NCBI GenBank assembly: GCA_946902985.2
Contig: OX336391.1
Location: 75,307,947 to 75,371,946 of the forward strand
From: Meconema thalassinum
Lineage: Eukaryota > Arthropoda > Insecta > Orthoptera > Tettigoniidae
Direction of reading: 5' to 3'
Length of the DNA stretch: 64,000 bases
Positions 23,004 to 33,849 of the stretch are shown piece by piece. The stretch's first letter is position 1. Each line of letters starts with the position of its first letter. The notes under the pieces are model-generated. The model saw nothing but the letters and a program-made list of their open reading frames with translations, was not told where the DNA came from and searched no databases. A program made the position numbers and the translations under genes.

Positions 23004-26000
23004 AGTAAGGGAGTAGTGAGAGTTCTGCCCCCGCCCCCCCAACCACTACTCCCAATGCGAGCCGATAACTCCCGAACCCGTGGTCGGAGATTCACGAATG
23101 AGGTGTCGTTGGACTCGAGCTGACTGGGGCTTTGCTATAGGCCACTCGTTATATTAAAAAAAAATGAAAATTTTTGTTTTTGGAAATAGAAGATAGTTAA
23201 AAAACCAAACATGATAGAACGTTATGCAATAGCTTAAACGAACGATCTTTTTGTCCTTTATTTTTTATAATAAAACTTTTTATTTTTTATGTTTTTTTTG
23301 AAAAAAGTGTAATTTTGAAATTCTTATATTTTCTAAACTAAAGAGTTTACAAAACTATTTGTTTGACATAAATGAATGGCCGTGACCCCCTCTACCAGAA
23401 AAATAAATTTCAAGCCTCAAGGACTAAAACTGTGTAGTAGTGGGGTAAGGCCGGTTCTACCCATAATCGCGCGTGTGCTTGAATACGTATGGCTATCTTG
23501 GAAAATGTTGGTGGTGGGGGAGGACTAGGGTCGAGTGAGGGGTCGTTTAGATGGTATTTTTTCCGCTCTATTTGATGGTGAGGTTATTTTTTACAATGGG
23601 TGGAATTTGGAAACGCAATTTGAGGTAAACGTGCGTTTTTGACATTTTGGTGATATTTAATGAGCTTGTAAGGCTAGAACGATGTGTTGTTTAGGAACGG
23701 GGTGACGTCCTCTTGGCTAAGAATGTGTGTTTTTTTTTTAATTTTGAAAATGCTTGTGTTTTTTGGATTGGCGCTATTTTGAAAACGGTGAATGTTGGAA
23801 AAAAGTTTGTTTGACGTTAATGAAAGGTGGGCATGCCCTCTAGGGTGGCAGCAAGTTTCAAAGGTGTAGGAATAAAAAAAATTGATAGCCTACTTTCTAG
23901 CGAACATTGGTGATCATTGGCAAACGGATGGTCAGATTTTAACAAATGAGGTGTCGTTGGACTCGAACTGACGTCCTCTTTCCTATGGACCACTCGTTAT
24001 ATTTTTCAATGTTTTTTGAAGAATTTTGTTTTCTAAAGTAGGCGATAGTATGAAAACGAAACATGATAGACTGTTATGCCATAGTTGAAACGAATGGCCC
24101 CTATGACATTTATTTTTTTATAATAAAACTTTTTATATTTTGAGATTTTTTGAAAACACTTAAATTTTGAATGTTTACTATACTGCTCAAAAAAATTAAA
24201 GCACCACTTTTTCAAAGGCCGCCAAATTTGGAAAGTTGACTGCACAAGGTCGAAATATCAGTATGACGTTTGCCCCGACGCCTACCAAGCACATGCTTCA
24301 GCACAACTCCCCAACTTGTGTAGTTTCAGGATAGCGCCCCCAAAACCAGCCCATTTTTGAAAACCGTAAATTGAAGTTTGCGAAAATCGCTGTAGGACTT
24401 GTCGCAGGTTGCCAAAGCAGTCGAAAATGAATGAGTCTTGCTCTTATGGTTCCACGAACACGTTGAAATCGTTACATTTGACATTTGGGCATTTTCAACC
24501 CCCTTCATCATCCCCTAAACATGGACTACCATTGGGGGCGCCTGAGAAGGTACCGGATGTGTTTAACCACCTAAAAACCTGCACACCGTCCTCAGTTGCT
24601 GATTGCAGTAAGTTCTTAAGGCCTCCGGCAATGTTCACCCCTCCTAACACCCTCAACTGGCAAGGGACCAAACCACCCCGTCTTGATTCACCCCTAAGGA
24701 AGGTTTAAATCGAGATTTTTATCAGTGCTGCTAATGGGGGGTCTTCCCCTAACGTTTCAAAAGAGGACCTGCGCCTGTGTCGCCACCCCTTCCCTTGCTA
24801 ACCCCTTTTGTATGATTTTTCGAATCAGGCCCTTTTTAAGGGCTGAAATGAGGTCTTAATCGCTGAAAGGGCTGTAAAGGTCCTTAGAAGTAGTGGTGAC
24901 ACGAAATCAACCCCTTCCGATGTTTGATTGACATTCCATCCCCCAAAGTTGACATTTTTGCACCCTCAACCCTCCCTGTCTGGACGCGTAACGCGTCATG
25001 GCAGAGTTTTCAGAGTTGGATCAAAATGAAGCTTATGGCCTGAAATGGAGCCCAAAACAGCAGGTTGGATGGAAATTCGTCGGTAGGGTGGGAAACGGGA
25101 CCAAAAAGTTTTCAAAAAAGTTAACAGCCTCTAGTAAGTACACCAATGCATAGGCAACCCACATCACGTCATTTTTCTCCCATTGCCAAACTTTGTAACC
25201 TATTGCCGATCATAGGCAACCCACACGCACGGACGTGATGTGGGTTGCCTGTGCATGGGCGTACTTACTGTAGGCTGTACACTTTTTTGAAAAAAATTGG
25301 TCCCGTTTCCCAACCTACCGATGAATTTCTATCCAGCCTGCTGTTTTGGGCTCCATTGCAGGCCATAAGCTTCATTTTCATCCAACTCTGAAAACTCTGC
25401 CATGACGCATTACGCGTCCAGACAGGGAGGGTTGGGGGTGCAAAAATTTCGAATTTGGGGGACGGAATGTCAATCATCGATCGGAAGGGGTTGATTTCGT
25501 GTCACCACTACTTCTAAGGACCTTTACAGCCCTTTCAGCGATTAAGACGTCGTTTCAGCCCTTAAAAAGGGCCTGATTCGAAAAATCATACACACGGGGG
25601 TTGCAGGGGAAGGGGTGGTGACAAAGGCACAGTTCCTTTCTTGAAACGTTAGGGGAAGACCCCCCCCCCCCATTAGCAGCACTGATAAACATCTCGATTA
25701 AAACCTTCCTTAGGGGTGAATCGAGAAGGGGTGGTTTGGTCCCATGCCAGTTGAGGGTGTTAGGGGGTGTGGACATTGCCGGAGGCCTTAAGAACTTACT
25801 GCAATCAGCAACTGAGGACGGTGTACAGATTTTCAGGTGGTTAAACACACCCGGTACCTTCTCAGACGCCCCCAATGGTAGTCCATGTTTAGGGGATGAT
25901 GAAGGGGGTTGAAAATGCCCAAACGTCAAATGTAACGATTTCAACGTGTTTGTGGAACCTTTAAGAACAAGACTCATTCATTTTCGACTGCTTTGGCAAC

Positions 26001-26975
26001 CTGCGACAAGTCCTGCAGCGTTTTTCGCAAACTTCAATTTTCGGTTTTCGAAAATGGGCTGGTTTTCGGGGTGCTGCCCCGAAACTACTCAAGTTGGGGA
26101 GTTGTGCTGAAGCATATGCTTGGTAGGCGTCAGGACAAACGTCATACTGAGATTTCGAGCTTGTAGGTCAACTTTTCAAAATTTGGTGGCCTTTGAAAAA
26201 AGTGGTGCTTTAATTTTTTTGAGCAGTATATTTTGGACACTAACAAGTTGACAAATAAGTTTGTTTGACATAAATGAAAGGCCCCTACCCCCTCTACCAC
26301 GAACATAAATATCAAGTCTCTAAGACAAAAACTAGGCATTTTAATTTTTTTTTAAATAAAAGCGTGTTTGTAGACAGAGACCCGGTAGCACTTGACGTAT
26401 GTTACAACGAGGCTCTGATTGGCCATGGTGGATACTGGAAATGGCTATTTCGACGGGGGCGATGTATGGCAAAACGAGGGGTCGCTTTTCGATATATATA
26501 TATTTTCCTATGACAGAAAAATGAAGGCGAATATTTCGAAAATCCCTCATGACGATCGTTAAAACATGTTGGTAAACACTGACCAGTAACCAGACAAAAT
26601 TCATAATGGTATGAGGGGAAGTTGTTAAAAACAGAACTTGTTTTTTTTTCTATGTCTGACTGGCAGCCAGAATGGGAAAACAGAATATCTGCTCGAGAGG
26701 CCAGCTTGGAGCCTGGCTAGTTGACTAAGAGAATGGAATGTGGGTGAGAGCTGACAACATTGGTGTAAAATGATAACAGGTTGGTACCATGTGGCAACTC
26801 TGTAAAAAGGTGAAAACAGCTAGCCAGGCGAGCAGCAGCAGGTAGGGGCCCCGCAGAGAGGAAAGGGGAAAGAGGGAAGGGTGAACACAAAGAGAGAACA
26901 GGAAATCACGTGACCACTGTAGAGTGGTGAGGGGGCGGGTCCAGAGAGCCGGAGGAGAGGTGAGGGGAGGAGTGG
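23004..26975 (+). repeat. Polinton left terminal inverted repeat (with nested insertion)
   Basis: Pairs with 43722-45657 in inverted orientation. About 1,920 bp once the 2,050-bp insertion at 24181-26230 is set aside. Similarity is high at the outer end (shared CCACTACTCCCAATGCGAGCCGATAACTCCCG block) and fades near 26975, inside the shared GTCACGTGATTTCCTGTT region. Many small differences separate the arms, so they have diverged since insertion. Confidence 0.9.
24181..26228. mobile_element. 2,048-bp foldback element nested in the Polinton TIR
   Basis: Two ~990-bp inverted arms (24181-25170 and 25233-26228) around a ~62-bp spacer, so the whole element can fold into one long hairpin. Its tips are TACTGCTCAAAAAAATTAAAGCACCAC and the complement. 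It is flanked by TA on both sides (24179-24180, 26229-26230), and the right Polinton TIR keeps the uninterrupted site with a single TA, which proves insertion with TA duplication. The tip and TA target resemble the Tc1/mariner superfamily. No transposase is encoded; the mirrored ORFs in both arms (with a SLHLTFGHFQPPSSS segment) are symmetry products. Confidence 0.85.
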
Positions 26976-27143
26976 GAGAACCCATGACAGCCAATAGCTG
27001 AACGAGTTGTATGTCAGTATGGAGTGAAGGAGTGAGACGCGGGTGTGGAGAGAGAAAGAGAAACATGTATGGACATGCATGAATCGTGGAGCGCCGTACA
27101 CAGAGCTCTCGTACAACACGATTCAATAAAAAAGTGCACAGGT

Positions 27144-28090
27144 TCATACAACATGTAATTTATTGATCCAAGAATTAAACGTTGAGTTAAATCCTAACCA
27201 TTTGACATATAGTTTATTTCCTTTTTGTTTCAACACTTTTTCCACGAGGTAATGTTTCGGAAATGCTGTTTTTTGAAGTTCTTGGAGATAAAATCTACCT
27301 ATTATGGGTTGATGGTTGAGGTCTTGGAGTAAATAGGTGACTGGACTGTCCAAGTTGACTTTACGAATTCGGAATAGTTCAGTCCCCCACTGAGCCGTGT
27401 AGCCCTTATTGAAGCAGACTTAAATTTCCTCACACGAACAAAATCCCCAATTTTCAGTCGGTGACGTTTAGGATCTGCTGTTTTTATGGGGTTAAACAGT
27501 TTATCCAGTCGCTGAATATTTTTGGTTACGAGACGTGGATTGGTCCCAATGGTTCTATGTTTGCTGTCATTGTAACGTGACACTAGCTCAGGTAACATGT
27601 CCAACCAGCGATAAGTGTCCTGAGCTGTAAACGCTTTCCACATATGGGTTTTCAATGTTCGGTTAAACCGTTCGACCACGCTGGCTTTGAGATTGCTGTA
27701 TGTGGTGTAATGGTGAATATCCTTAGATTTGAGAAAAATGGAGAAATCCTTGTTGAAAAATTATTTCCTCTGGTCGGTTTGTAGCAACTGAGGTTGACGT
27801 TTGGAGTGTTGAATAATAAGTTGAAAGGCCTTGGTGACCAGTGGACCAGACTTGCGACGCACAGGTTCAACAAAGGCCATTTTGGAATATACATCAATGA
27901 CGGTCAACATATAGCGTACACCGTCGTTAACGCCAGCATAGGGTATCATTTCAACCAAGTCAGCCTGCCAAAGTTCATCCACACCCCGTGAAATCACCTT
28001 GAGTCGCGGATAGTGACGCCTATCTGGGCGATGCAACTCGTGAGCAATACCCATTTTAATGGGTGAGGGCTTAAACAATAATTTTGGCAT
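27144..28090 (-). pseudogene. Polinton integrase with chromodomain (one stop, one frameshift)
   Basis: Retroviral-type integrase that would insert the element. The core shows the first aspartate in WQADLVEM, the second in LLQTDQ and the glutamate in VVERFNRTLK. A C-terminal SH3-like GDFVRVRKF segment is followed by a chromodomain (YLVEKVLKQ...LYVKWLGF..SW). Two breaks are seen: a TAA at 27761-27763 directly after the second catalytic aspartate, and a one-base deletion near 27415 that moves the distal part into another frame. The likely start is the ATG at 28090 or 28054, overlapping or just after the end of the upstream DUF8207-like ORF (stop 28071), as in a tightly packed leftward unit. No HHCC zinc finger was seen. 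Not functional as it stands. Confidence 0.85.
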
Positions 28091-29087
28091 TTCGAAGTTC
28101 TTGTTCAATTTCTTGAATTTCCCAATAGCGAACGGTATGGCCGGCTTGACGTGAAGCATGCAACAACTGTAGCCGCTGGACGAGCTTATTGGGATTGTGC
28201 CAGTAGGTAACATCCACAAGGGGTTTTAATGGTTTAAATTTCACTCCCGATGCGGACACTTTACGACGAGTACTTTGACTGGTGGGAAACAGTTTTGCAA
28301 TTATGGTTTTATATTTTTGAGATATATTGGCATTCTCTTGTTGAGCTGGATCATACTGTCTTTTGTGGGCATGGGTTTCCAATAAAACGGATTTATATAT
28401 GCCAAGGTCCTCTGACGTATAATCATGGAATGAGGGTGTTCGAGAAAAGAGCAGCTTTAACAGTCCTGGCGTCAATTTATAGTTGATGTTCTTAATGACA
28501 GCTTTAGTACGAGCAAATTTAATGGATGAATCCCCAATTTTTAAACTATCATTCTCATAGCGAACACCACACGTGGTATCTGTGTTTCCAATAAATAGAT
28601 CAGTGAGATAGGGTTCTAGGGTTGATATATAATATTTTATTAAAATGTTTTTCAGTTGAGCTTTATTTTGAGGAGTGGCCAAGACTTGTGAAAACGAAGA
28701 CGATCTGGAAGGGCAAAGTGTTTCGACCATGGCCAAGGATTTCGTTTTTCTCAAAAACTCTGCAAGGGGTGCGGTATTTTTTTGAGGCGTAAACACTTGT
28801 TCCTCGTAATCCTCAACTTCGCTAACACTAGTCAAATCTTCCTGTTCATGTTCCTCTTCCTCTTCCTCAGGGTCCGCGTGCAGCGTCTGCGTGGATTGTG
28901 AATTGGTGGGTAGCATCTCAGAAGGCTTGAAAGAAGGTTTCAACATGGCTTTTAGCGGAGGTGCTAAATGATGTTGAATAAACAAAGCATGATCTGCACG
29001 TGATTGTTTCAATTGACGAAACTTTTGGAGAATAGTATTTTTTGCTCTAATAATATGCTTTTTCAATTGACTCTCTGCTAACGCCAT
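28071..29087 (-). CDS. Polinton DUF8207-like protein, 338 aa
   Basis: Open from ATG 29087 to a stop at 28071. The N-terminal third is basic and possibly coiled (KKHIIRAKNTILQKFRQLK), then there is a run of glutamates (residues ~75-85), and a C-terminal domain with GVRYEN..LKIGDSSIKF, LTPGLLKLLFSRTP and YTSEDLGIYKSVLLETHA. That order (GIR..IG...I..TPGLWELL...P..YT..D...YK..L..T.A) matches the domain I know as DUF8207, found with Polinton integrases and ATPases in many arthropods. Function unknown; a role in packaging or transcription is only a guess. It sits between the ATPase and the integrase, all leftward, with a 42-bp gap to the ATPase. The frame is intact, unlike most core genes here. Confidence 0.65.
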   Translation of the reverse strand: MALAESQLKKHIIRAKNTILQKFRQLKQSRADHALFIQHHLAPPLKAMLKPSFKPSEMLPTNSQSTQTLHADPEEEEEEHEQEDLTSVSEVEDYEEQVFTPQKNTAPLAEFLRKTKSLAMVETLCPSRSSSFSQVLATPQNKAQLKNILIKYYISTLEPYLTDLFIGNTDTTCGVRYENDSLKIGDSSIKFARTKAVIKNINYKLTPGLLKLLFSRTPSFHDYTSEDLGIYKSVLLETHAHKRQYDPAQQENANISQKYKTIIAKLFPTSQSTRRKVSASGVKFKPLKPLVDVTYWHNPNKLVQRLQLLHASRQAGHTVRYWEIQEIEQELRNAKIIV

Positions 29088-29128
29088 GGTGTCTTGACAA
29101 ATGACTTGACAGGGAATGAGTCAGTGCC

Positions 29129-29827
29129 TTAAATATCAATAAAATGATCAAACCCTAAGCGATATCGTCCTTGGTTGAGTTCACTTTGTTTGTCAATCAC
29201 TAAACAGGCATGACGTTGAGTGTTCCAGCATTTGCCACACAATTTAGTAAACATTTGAAAGGTCATATCCGGATTCACATGTTCATTATAAATGTGACGA
29301 CTGTTCCTCTCGTCCTGGCGAAATAAGACAATGACATTGGCATTGTCACGAATCAACTGTTTGGACATTTTAGTATACGTTTGTCCAAGATAAAAGCAAT
29401 CGATATGTTTGTGTCGACCCATGCTTAAATTGCTTTGAATGATGCCTTGACGTTCAGTGGATACATCATCGAAAATCGTGAGTGAATCGGGCTTTACCTC
29501 ATCCGGTGAAATAACATTTTCTTGCGTGGAAAATGTAAAATAACCCATATTCTCTTTTTGTAATCCAGACATTACTTGATCCAGAAACACGTAGAGGGGT
29601 TGGTAGAGAGATTTTTCAAAAATATTAATATTTTGAAAACGCAGACCATTGGGCGCTGTGATGAGCGTTAGCAAAAGATTGGTCTTTCCACAGCCGGAAG
29701 GTCCCACAATGATGCAGCGAATGGAAGATGGAATCAGTGAACCATGTCGTTGTTCACGTGATGTGGGACAGAGATGGGAAACCATGTCCTCCACGGGGAA
29801 TGACTCTTGCTGCTTAATAATCTTCAT
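29129..29827 (-). CDS. Polinton A32-like packaging ATPase, 232 aa, intact
   Basis: FtsK/HerA-superfamily ATPase that would drive DNA into capsids. The Walker A motif is at residues 42-49 (GPSGCGKT). Walker B is at about 117-121 (TIFDD). A downstream FYLGQTYTKM segment resembles the conserved glutamine (sensor) region, and an arginine-rich patch (LFRQDERNSRH) follows. Length matches Polinton ATPases. It starts at ATG 29827, about 35-40 bases from a TATATA box at 29862-29867 that also faces the rightward gene at 29920, so the promoter is probably shared and divergent. No stop or frameshift is seen. Confidence 0.9.
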   Translation of the reverse strand: MKIIKQQESFPVEDMVSHLCPTSREQRHGSLIPSSIRCIIVGPSGCGKTNLLLTLITAPNGLRFQNINIFEKSLYQPLYVFLDQVMSGLQKENMGYFTFSTQENVISPDEVKPDSLTIFDDVSTERQGIIQSNLSMGRHKHIDCFYLGQTYTKMSKQLIRDNANVIVLFRQDERNSRHIYNEHVNPDMTFQMFTKLCGKCWNTQRHACLVIDKQSELNQGRYRLGFDHFIDI

Positions 29828-29861
29828 ATCAACTAAGGCTTAGCCAGGCTAGCAGGCTGTC

Positions 29862-29867
29862 TATATA
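29862..29867. promoter_or_regulatory. Symmetric TATATA box between divergent Polinton genes
   Basis: TATATA is its own complement. It lies about 35-40 bases from the ATPase ATG (29827) and 58 bases before the ATG at 29920 on the other strand. Placement suggests one box serving both directions; not tested. Confidence 0.5.
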
Positions 29868-29919
29868 CAGGACACCGAGCCTTGTCGTAGAAACAGTAGA
29901 CTCATACTACAGGTTGGCG

Positions 29920-30621
29920 ATGGATGTCTTTGGACGTGCGTTGATGGCCAAAGCTAGGTCTGTCCCCATACATGATCCTAAACAAGAAACAGATCTTGCT
30001 AATAAACACTATATGGATAGGTCAGTAGTGCCACGCACCAAACAGGGAGATTACGACTTTAAGAGAAAGTGGTTAACCCATGTAATACATCCTCAAGTGC
30101 CTACAGACGTTACTACAAAAAAGTATGTGGATAACAAAGTGTATGAGTTTTATGACAAAGTGCCTCAGCTTACGGTGAATGGCTATAGCGCTAATCACCA
30201 TCGGATTATTCACGTGGAAGACCCACAAGACGAAGACGATGTTTGTACCAAGCGGTACATGACATATGAAATGAAAAGGCTTTACAAATTTATCCCATCT
30301 GTATTTTTAGTGTAACTGACAAATGAAAAACCTGTGAATGACAGAAACCATTTACCGCTAGTCCATGTTCAGCACTTGACCTATGTGCTTGCTTCGGGTT
30401 TAAGCCACTATCGATTACACTATGATGGAACCATTCACATCAAATACCTGATGAGAACCATTTACAAATACAGATAAACGATCATAGGATGTTGGTCCAT
30501 GGTCAATGCAGGTGACGAATTATCCTTTCATCTCATGTTGACATGGGATGAAAAGCAAGCGGGAAAAACCATAAACGATTTCCCACTTTATGTGGAATTG
30601 GAATATACAGCCATGAAATAA
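29920..30621 (+). pseudogene. Polinton virion-region protein of unknown function (two in-frame stops)
   Basis: The frame runs ATG 29920 to TAA 30619-30621 with two internal TAA codons (30313-30315 and 30475-30477). Reading through, it is about 233 codons with coherent composition. The first half has three spaced (T/N)KxYxDxxV-like motifs (LANKHYMDRSV, TTKKYVDNKV, CTKRYMTYEM) separated by HVIHP/IIHVEDP strands, the pattern of short collagen-like or tail-fibre repeats in phage receptor-binding proteins. The second half is beta-rich. It is the first rightward gene after the ATPase. A capsid spike or attachment role is inference from the repeat pattern only. Confidence 0.55.
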
Positions 30622-30747
30622 CAATCTGACGTTAGTTGTGATTTAAATTTCATGTGAAAGGTTGTTGGTCATTATCATCATGGTGAAACAAAGGTATGTG
30701 GTGAGAAAGACTAAAAAAGGACTTTGTCCTTGGCAAAGCCTGGGCTT

Positions 30748-31599
30748 ATGACATTCGTGGACAAGCCGTTGCGAAAGAAAAAAAGAGAAAATAATGTATT
30801 GAACATAAGGAAAGCCCTTCGAGCAGCACAGAGACATGTTATTCCAAAACGTCGGCGACAGGGTTCAAAACCAGGACGAGTGATTCCCGTCCCCAAACGA
30901 GCGGGATTTTTACCTGCTTTATTTGCCGGTCTGGCTGCTCTGGGTTCACTTTTGGGCGGTGCCAGTGCAGTGGCGAAAACCATTAAAGCCGCGCAGCAGG
31001 GCAAGCAACAACTCAAAGAAAGTCAGCGACACAATGAAACGATGGAAGCGATTGCAATGGGGGCTAGAAATGCCAATATAAAGCCAGCCTTTTATCAACA
31101 AGGATTTGGGATTTCACCATTTCAAAATAAAAATAAAAATTTAACCTCAGTCATAGGAAGTCATGCTCTGAAACATCAACTAATGGAATGCTATGCTAAA
31201 CAACTAAAGCTTTCTCATTTTCGAGGTGTGTTTATGCGAGACCAATTACCCCCACGACTCTGGAAACAGGAATGTGCTGTTCTCAATTTGGATGATCACT
31301 GAGGACCAGGAACGCATTATGTAGCTTATGTCAAAGAGTGATCCACTTTATGGTACTTTGACAGTTTTGGAAATTTGCCCCCGCCCACGGAACTAGTGAC
31401 CTATTTTGGAAACAGGATCAAGATATATTTTAATGTGAAACGTGAGCAAACGTTTAACAGCCAACAGTGTGGATGTTTGTGTTGTGCCGTCTGGCCTTTC
31501 GCAAGATGTAGTTCGCAGTGGAAGTGTGTACCGATTAGCCTGGCGCTGGGCCCATTAAACCGGACTAAGGTTATGAAGGTATCAGAGGCGATGGATTGA
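30748..31599 (+). pseudogene. Polinton fused membrane/core protein plus adenain-type protease (two stops)
   Basis: One frame joins two parts. The N-terminal part is basic (KKKREN, KRRRQGSKPGR) with a glycine/alanine-rich hydrophobic segment (LFAGLAALGSLLGGASAV) and a coiled stretch (QQGKQQLKESQRHNE). The C-terminal part, from about LSHFRGVFMRDQLP, is the Polinton cysteine protease: the histidine in GTHYVAY, the aspartate in YFDSFGNLPPP, and the QxCGCLC nucleophile region. TGA codons at 31300-31302 and 31339-31341 cut the frame just around the catalytic histidine. In other arthropod Polintons I recall the same fused order, with the protease maturing virion proteins. The start is uncertain: ATG 30748 follows an overlapping short frame from ATG 30680. 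Confidence 0.75.
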
Positions 31600-31619
31600 A
31601 CGTACATTCACTGCCATGT

Positions 31620-32890
31620 GAATGCAAGTTCTATTCGAATGCGCTATACATTATGGGCCTAGCTTAGCTTAGCCTAAAGAAATAAAGACTAAATAAGGTA
31701 CACATACTCAACACATAGGCAAAGAAGAGGTAATGTATTGACCAAAGAGATAACATAAAGGAATGACGAGGAAGCATTACATGCTATGAATGTGATTAAA
31801 ACGACGACAAACATGTGATACTAGGTAAAATAACGGTCGAAAGGACCGAAACGTAAATGTTACGATCGATAGGGAGAAACGACAAAAGGGGGAACACATC
31901 TGGGAAAGTATACTCGTAAAGAGTAAAATTACATTGTGAAAAATAAAGATTAAAAGGGCTAGACAAAGAGTCGGGGAAAGTGAGTCTACCGTCAAAGGAG
32001 CGAACGGTAGCTCAAATAGCCCTGAAAGAAATGAGTGCGAGGGGGACGGAGTATTAATAAAAGCGCGCATAGATATGACGTAAAAGAATAAACACAAAAA
32101 GGGGCAAGTAACCGATATTAAAAATAATTACGAGAAAGGTATTGCGACACAAAATAAAAGATACCAATCAAAATAATTTACGTCAGAAAGGGATTAAGCC
32201 AAACTCATGGACTTGCATATGAAAACGCAATCCTAAGATAAGAGCAAACAAAAAGATAAGAGATACGGCATAGGTCTTACTGTTGAACACACGTTACTCA
32301 GTAAACCGGACCAAATACCTACACAAAAGATACGACGAAAAGGGGACAAAGATAACGGGAACGAAACAGATACTCCATGGACATACTAGAATAGGCGAAA
32401 CGCCCTAGTATTCCATACAATGAGCAAAGACAAAAATACGTAACCTACCTTGATGGTATCAGCATTAATCCGGCATCACGGAATTACATTAAATGAACTA
32501 GATTCGCACCTCTACGCGCACCTTTATAAAAACACAAACGAACGGTAAAAAACGGATAGAAAATCAAGGCATCTCGAAAATGAGAGCGGGCGCATAAACG
32601 AAAAGGTCCTACCAGGATAGAAAAAACAGAAGACTGCCCCCGGGGGGTAACAAACCGTTGTCACAGGTGACGGAAAAAGGAAGTTATAAGGAAAGAGGTG
32701 TCACTAATCACGATTCGGCATAGTAAGAAATCACTATAACGAACCTTGATCAGCAATTATAGAAATGTCCACTGATCTGTTAGGTTACCCTGGCCAGTAA
32801 TAACCCCGAAGAAAAGAGAATAATTCCGATAATTGACACGCCGAAGAAAGGAGCAAAAAAGGCAAGACTACAGGTGTAAGAGAAAAACGT
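31620..32890. other. Purine-rich, ORF-less island inside the Polinton virion block
   Basis: About 1.27 kb with an A/G-rich plus strand and no ORF beyond ~100 codons, lying where neighbouring virion genes are normally packed tightly. Its complement has the T-rich texture of 222-3000. A ..GTAACAAACCGTTGTCACA stretch at about 32646-32665 could be an LTR end. It may be a solo LTR or other insertion. No flanking duplication was confirmed. Confidence 0.45.
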
Positions 32891-32906
32891 TCAGTGTTTA
32901 ACTTTT

Positions 32907-32914
32907 TATATAAG
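32907..32914 (+). promoter_or_regulatory. TATATAAG box before the penton-like gene
   Basis: Lies 36 bases before the ATG at 32943, which implies a very short leader. The same box-to-ATG spacing is seen for the BIR gene. Confidence 0.55.
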
Positions 32915-32942
32915 ACGCAGCATAAGCAAAAACGTCAACAGT

Positions 32943-33664
32943 ATGTCGGCAGAAAGTAAAACGTTTACACTGCATGGACGTGGACCTGAAGTCATCCTAG
33001 ACTTTTACTCGCCTGTCGAAATGAGTGATAGACCTGATGGCTTAGGACTTGTTTCATTTGAAACGTACAATAGAATATACAACATACGTGAAAATGTGAA
33101 CAAGATGTTTCACTATGACGATTCTGTGCTCACCCTGAACTCTGGTGGATACACGATACATGACATTTATGAACACATTTATGTGGTGTTAATCAATGCA
33201 TATGGTTTAAAGTCATTTCTCGATAGAACGCGCAAGTTTGAACATGTAGGAAATACCAACACTCATCGCTGCAGTATTTTCTCTACATTCAAAATTGACG
33301 TTAAAACACGCCCCGATTCCATTGGTCCATTACTAGGATTTAAACCACGCGTGTTGGAGCACAACAAAAACACGAATCAGACCATGAAGTGAAATTCATT
33401 GAGGACCATCATGTGTCAGTGACGTGTAATATTATTAGCCAAGTGTACACCAATCAAGAACAATCGCATTCGCTTAATGACCTTTCTGTGACATCGCCCA
33501 ATGGCTATATTATTCGTGAAAACCCTCCAGTGGTGCTCTTTCATTCTGTGGCTGTCAATGGTATTAGTAATATAACATTAAGACTAATCAATAGAGGGCA
33601 ACAACTCATTGATCTAGATTCTACCACACCAGTGACTTACAAGTTGGTGCTAAAGCCACTATGA
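32943..33664 (+). pseudogene. Polinton minor capsid (penton-like) protein, frameshifted
   Basis: Two overlapping frames, 32943-33392 and 33386-33664, make one ~240-residue protein with an indel near an A-run at about 33355-33385. The first part has the conserved LLGFKPRVLE phrase, and the second VTCNIISQVYTN, a PNGYIIRENPPVV segment and ITLRLINRGQQLIDL, all typical of the single-jelly-roll penton homologue of Polintons. It would form capsid vertices. A TATA box lies 36 bp upstream, and the stop overlaps the ATG of the next small gene as ATGA (33661-33664). Confidence 0.75.
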
Positions 33665-33849
33665 AGTTTGTATATAAAGCAACAACACCGTCTAGGAATA
33701 GTGTTAGTTGTTTGTCACGTGAATACACGTTTACATCTCAGGACAAGCAGATTTTACAGCATTTGGGTTACCACGTCAACCCCCATGATGAATTCTATCC
33801 TAGAGTTAGCGAACCACATCGAGGAGCAACCAGGAGTGGTAAGAATTGA
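33661..33849 (+). CDS. Small Polinton protein between penton and capsid genes, 62 aa
   Basis: ATG at 33661 overlaps the penton stop (ATGA), and the frame ends at 33849 inside the start of the capsid gene. It holds a basic N-terminus and a TSQDKQILQHLGYHV segment resembling the short helical ..FLKSLGF.V proteins that sit just before capsid genes in other insect Polintons, as I recall them. The overlaps at both ends fit translational coupling or leaky scanning. Function unknown. Confidence 0.45.
   Translation: MKFVYKATTPSRNSVSCLSREYTFTSQDKQILQHLGYHVNPHDEFYPRVSEPHRGATRSGKN

Noticed and set aside
24409..25977. Mirrored ORFs of 99 and 140 codons with a common SLHLTFGHFQPPSSS segment, which could look like a paralogous gene pair.
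   Set aside because: They are the same sequence read from the two arms of the foldback element; no domain, and the symmetry alone explains both.
26725..27147. Overlapping minus-strand ORFs of 140 and 99 codons at the inner edge of the left TIR.
   Set aside because: They read opposite strands of low-complexity TIR sequence, are not kept in the right TIR, and have no motif.
30680..30750. Small basic protein from ATG 30680 before the membrane/protease gene.
   Set aside because: Only 23 codons before a stop in its own frame; a frameshifted longer version can be read but is too short to support.
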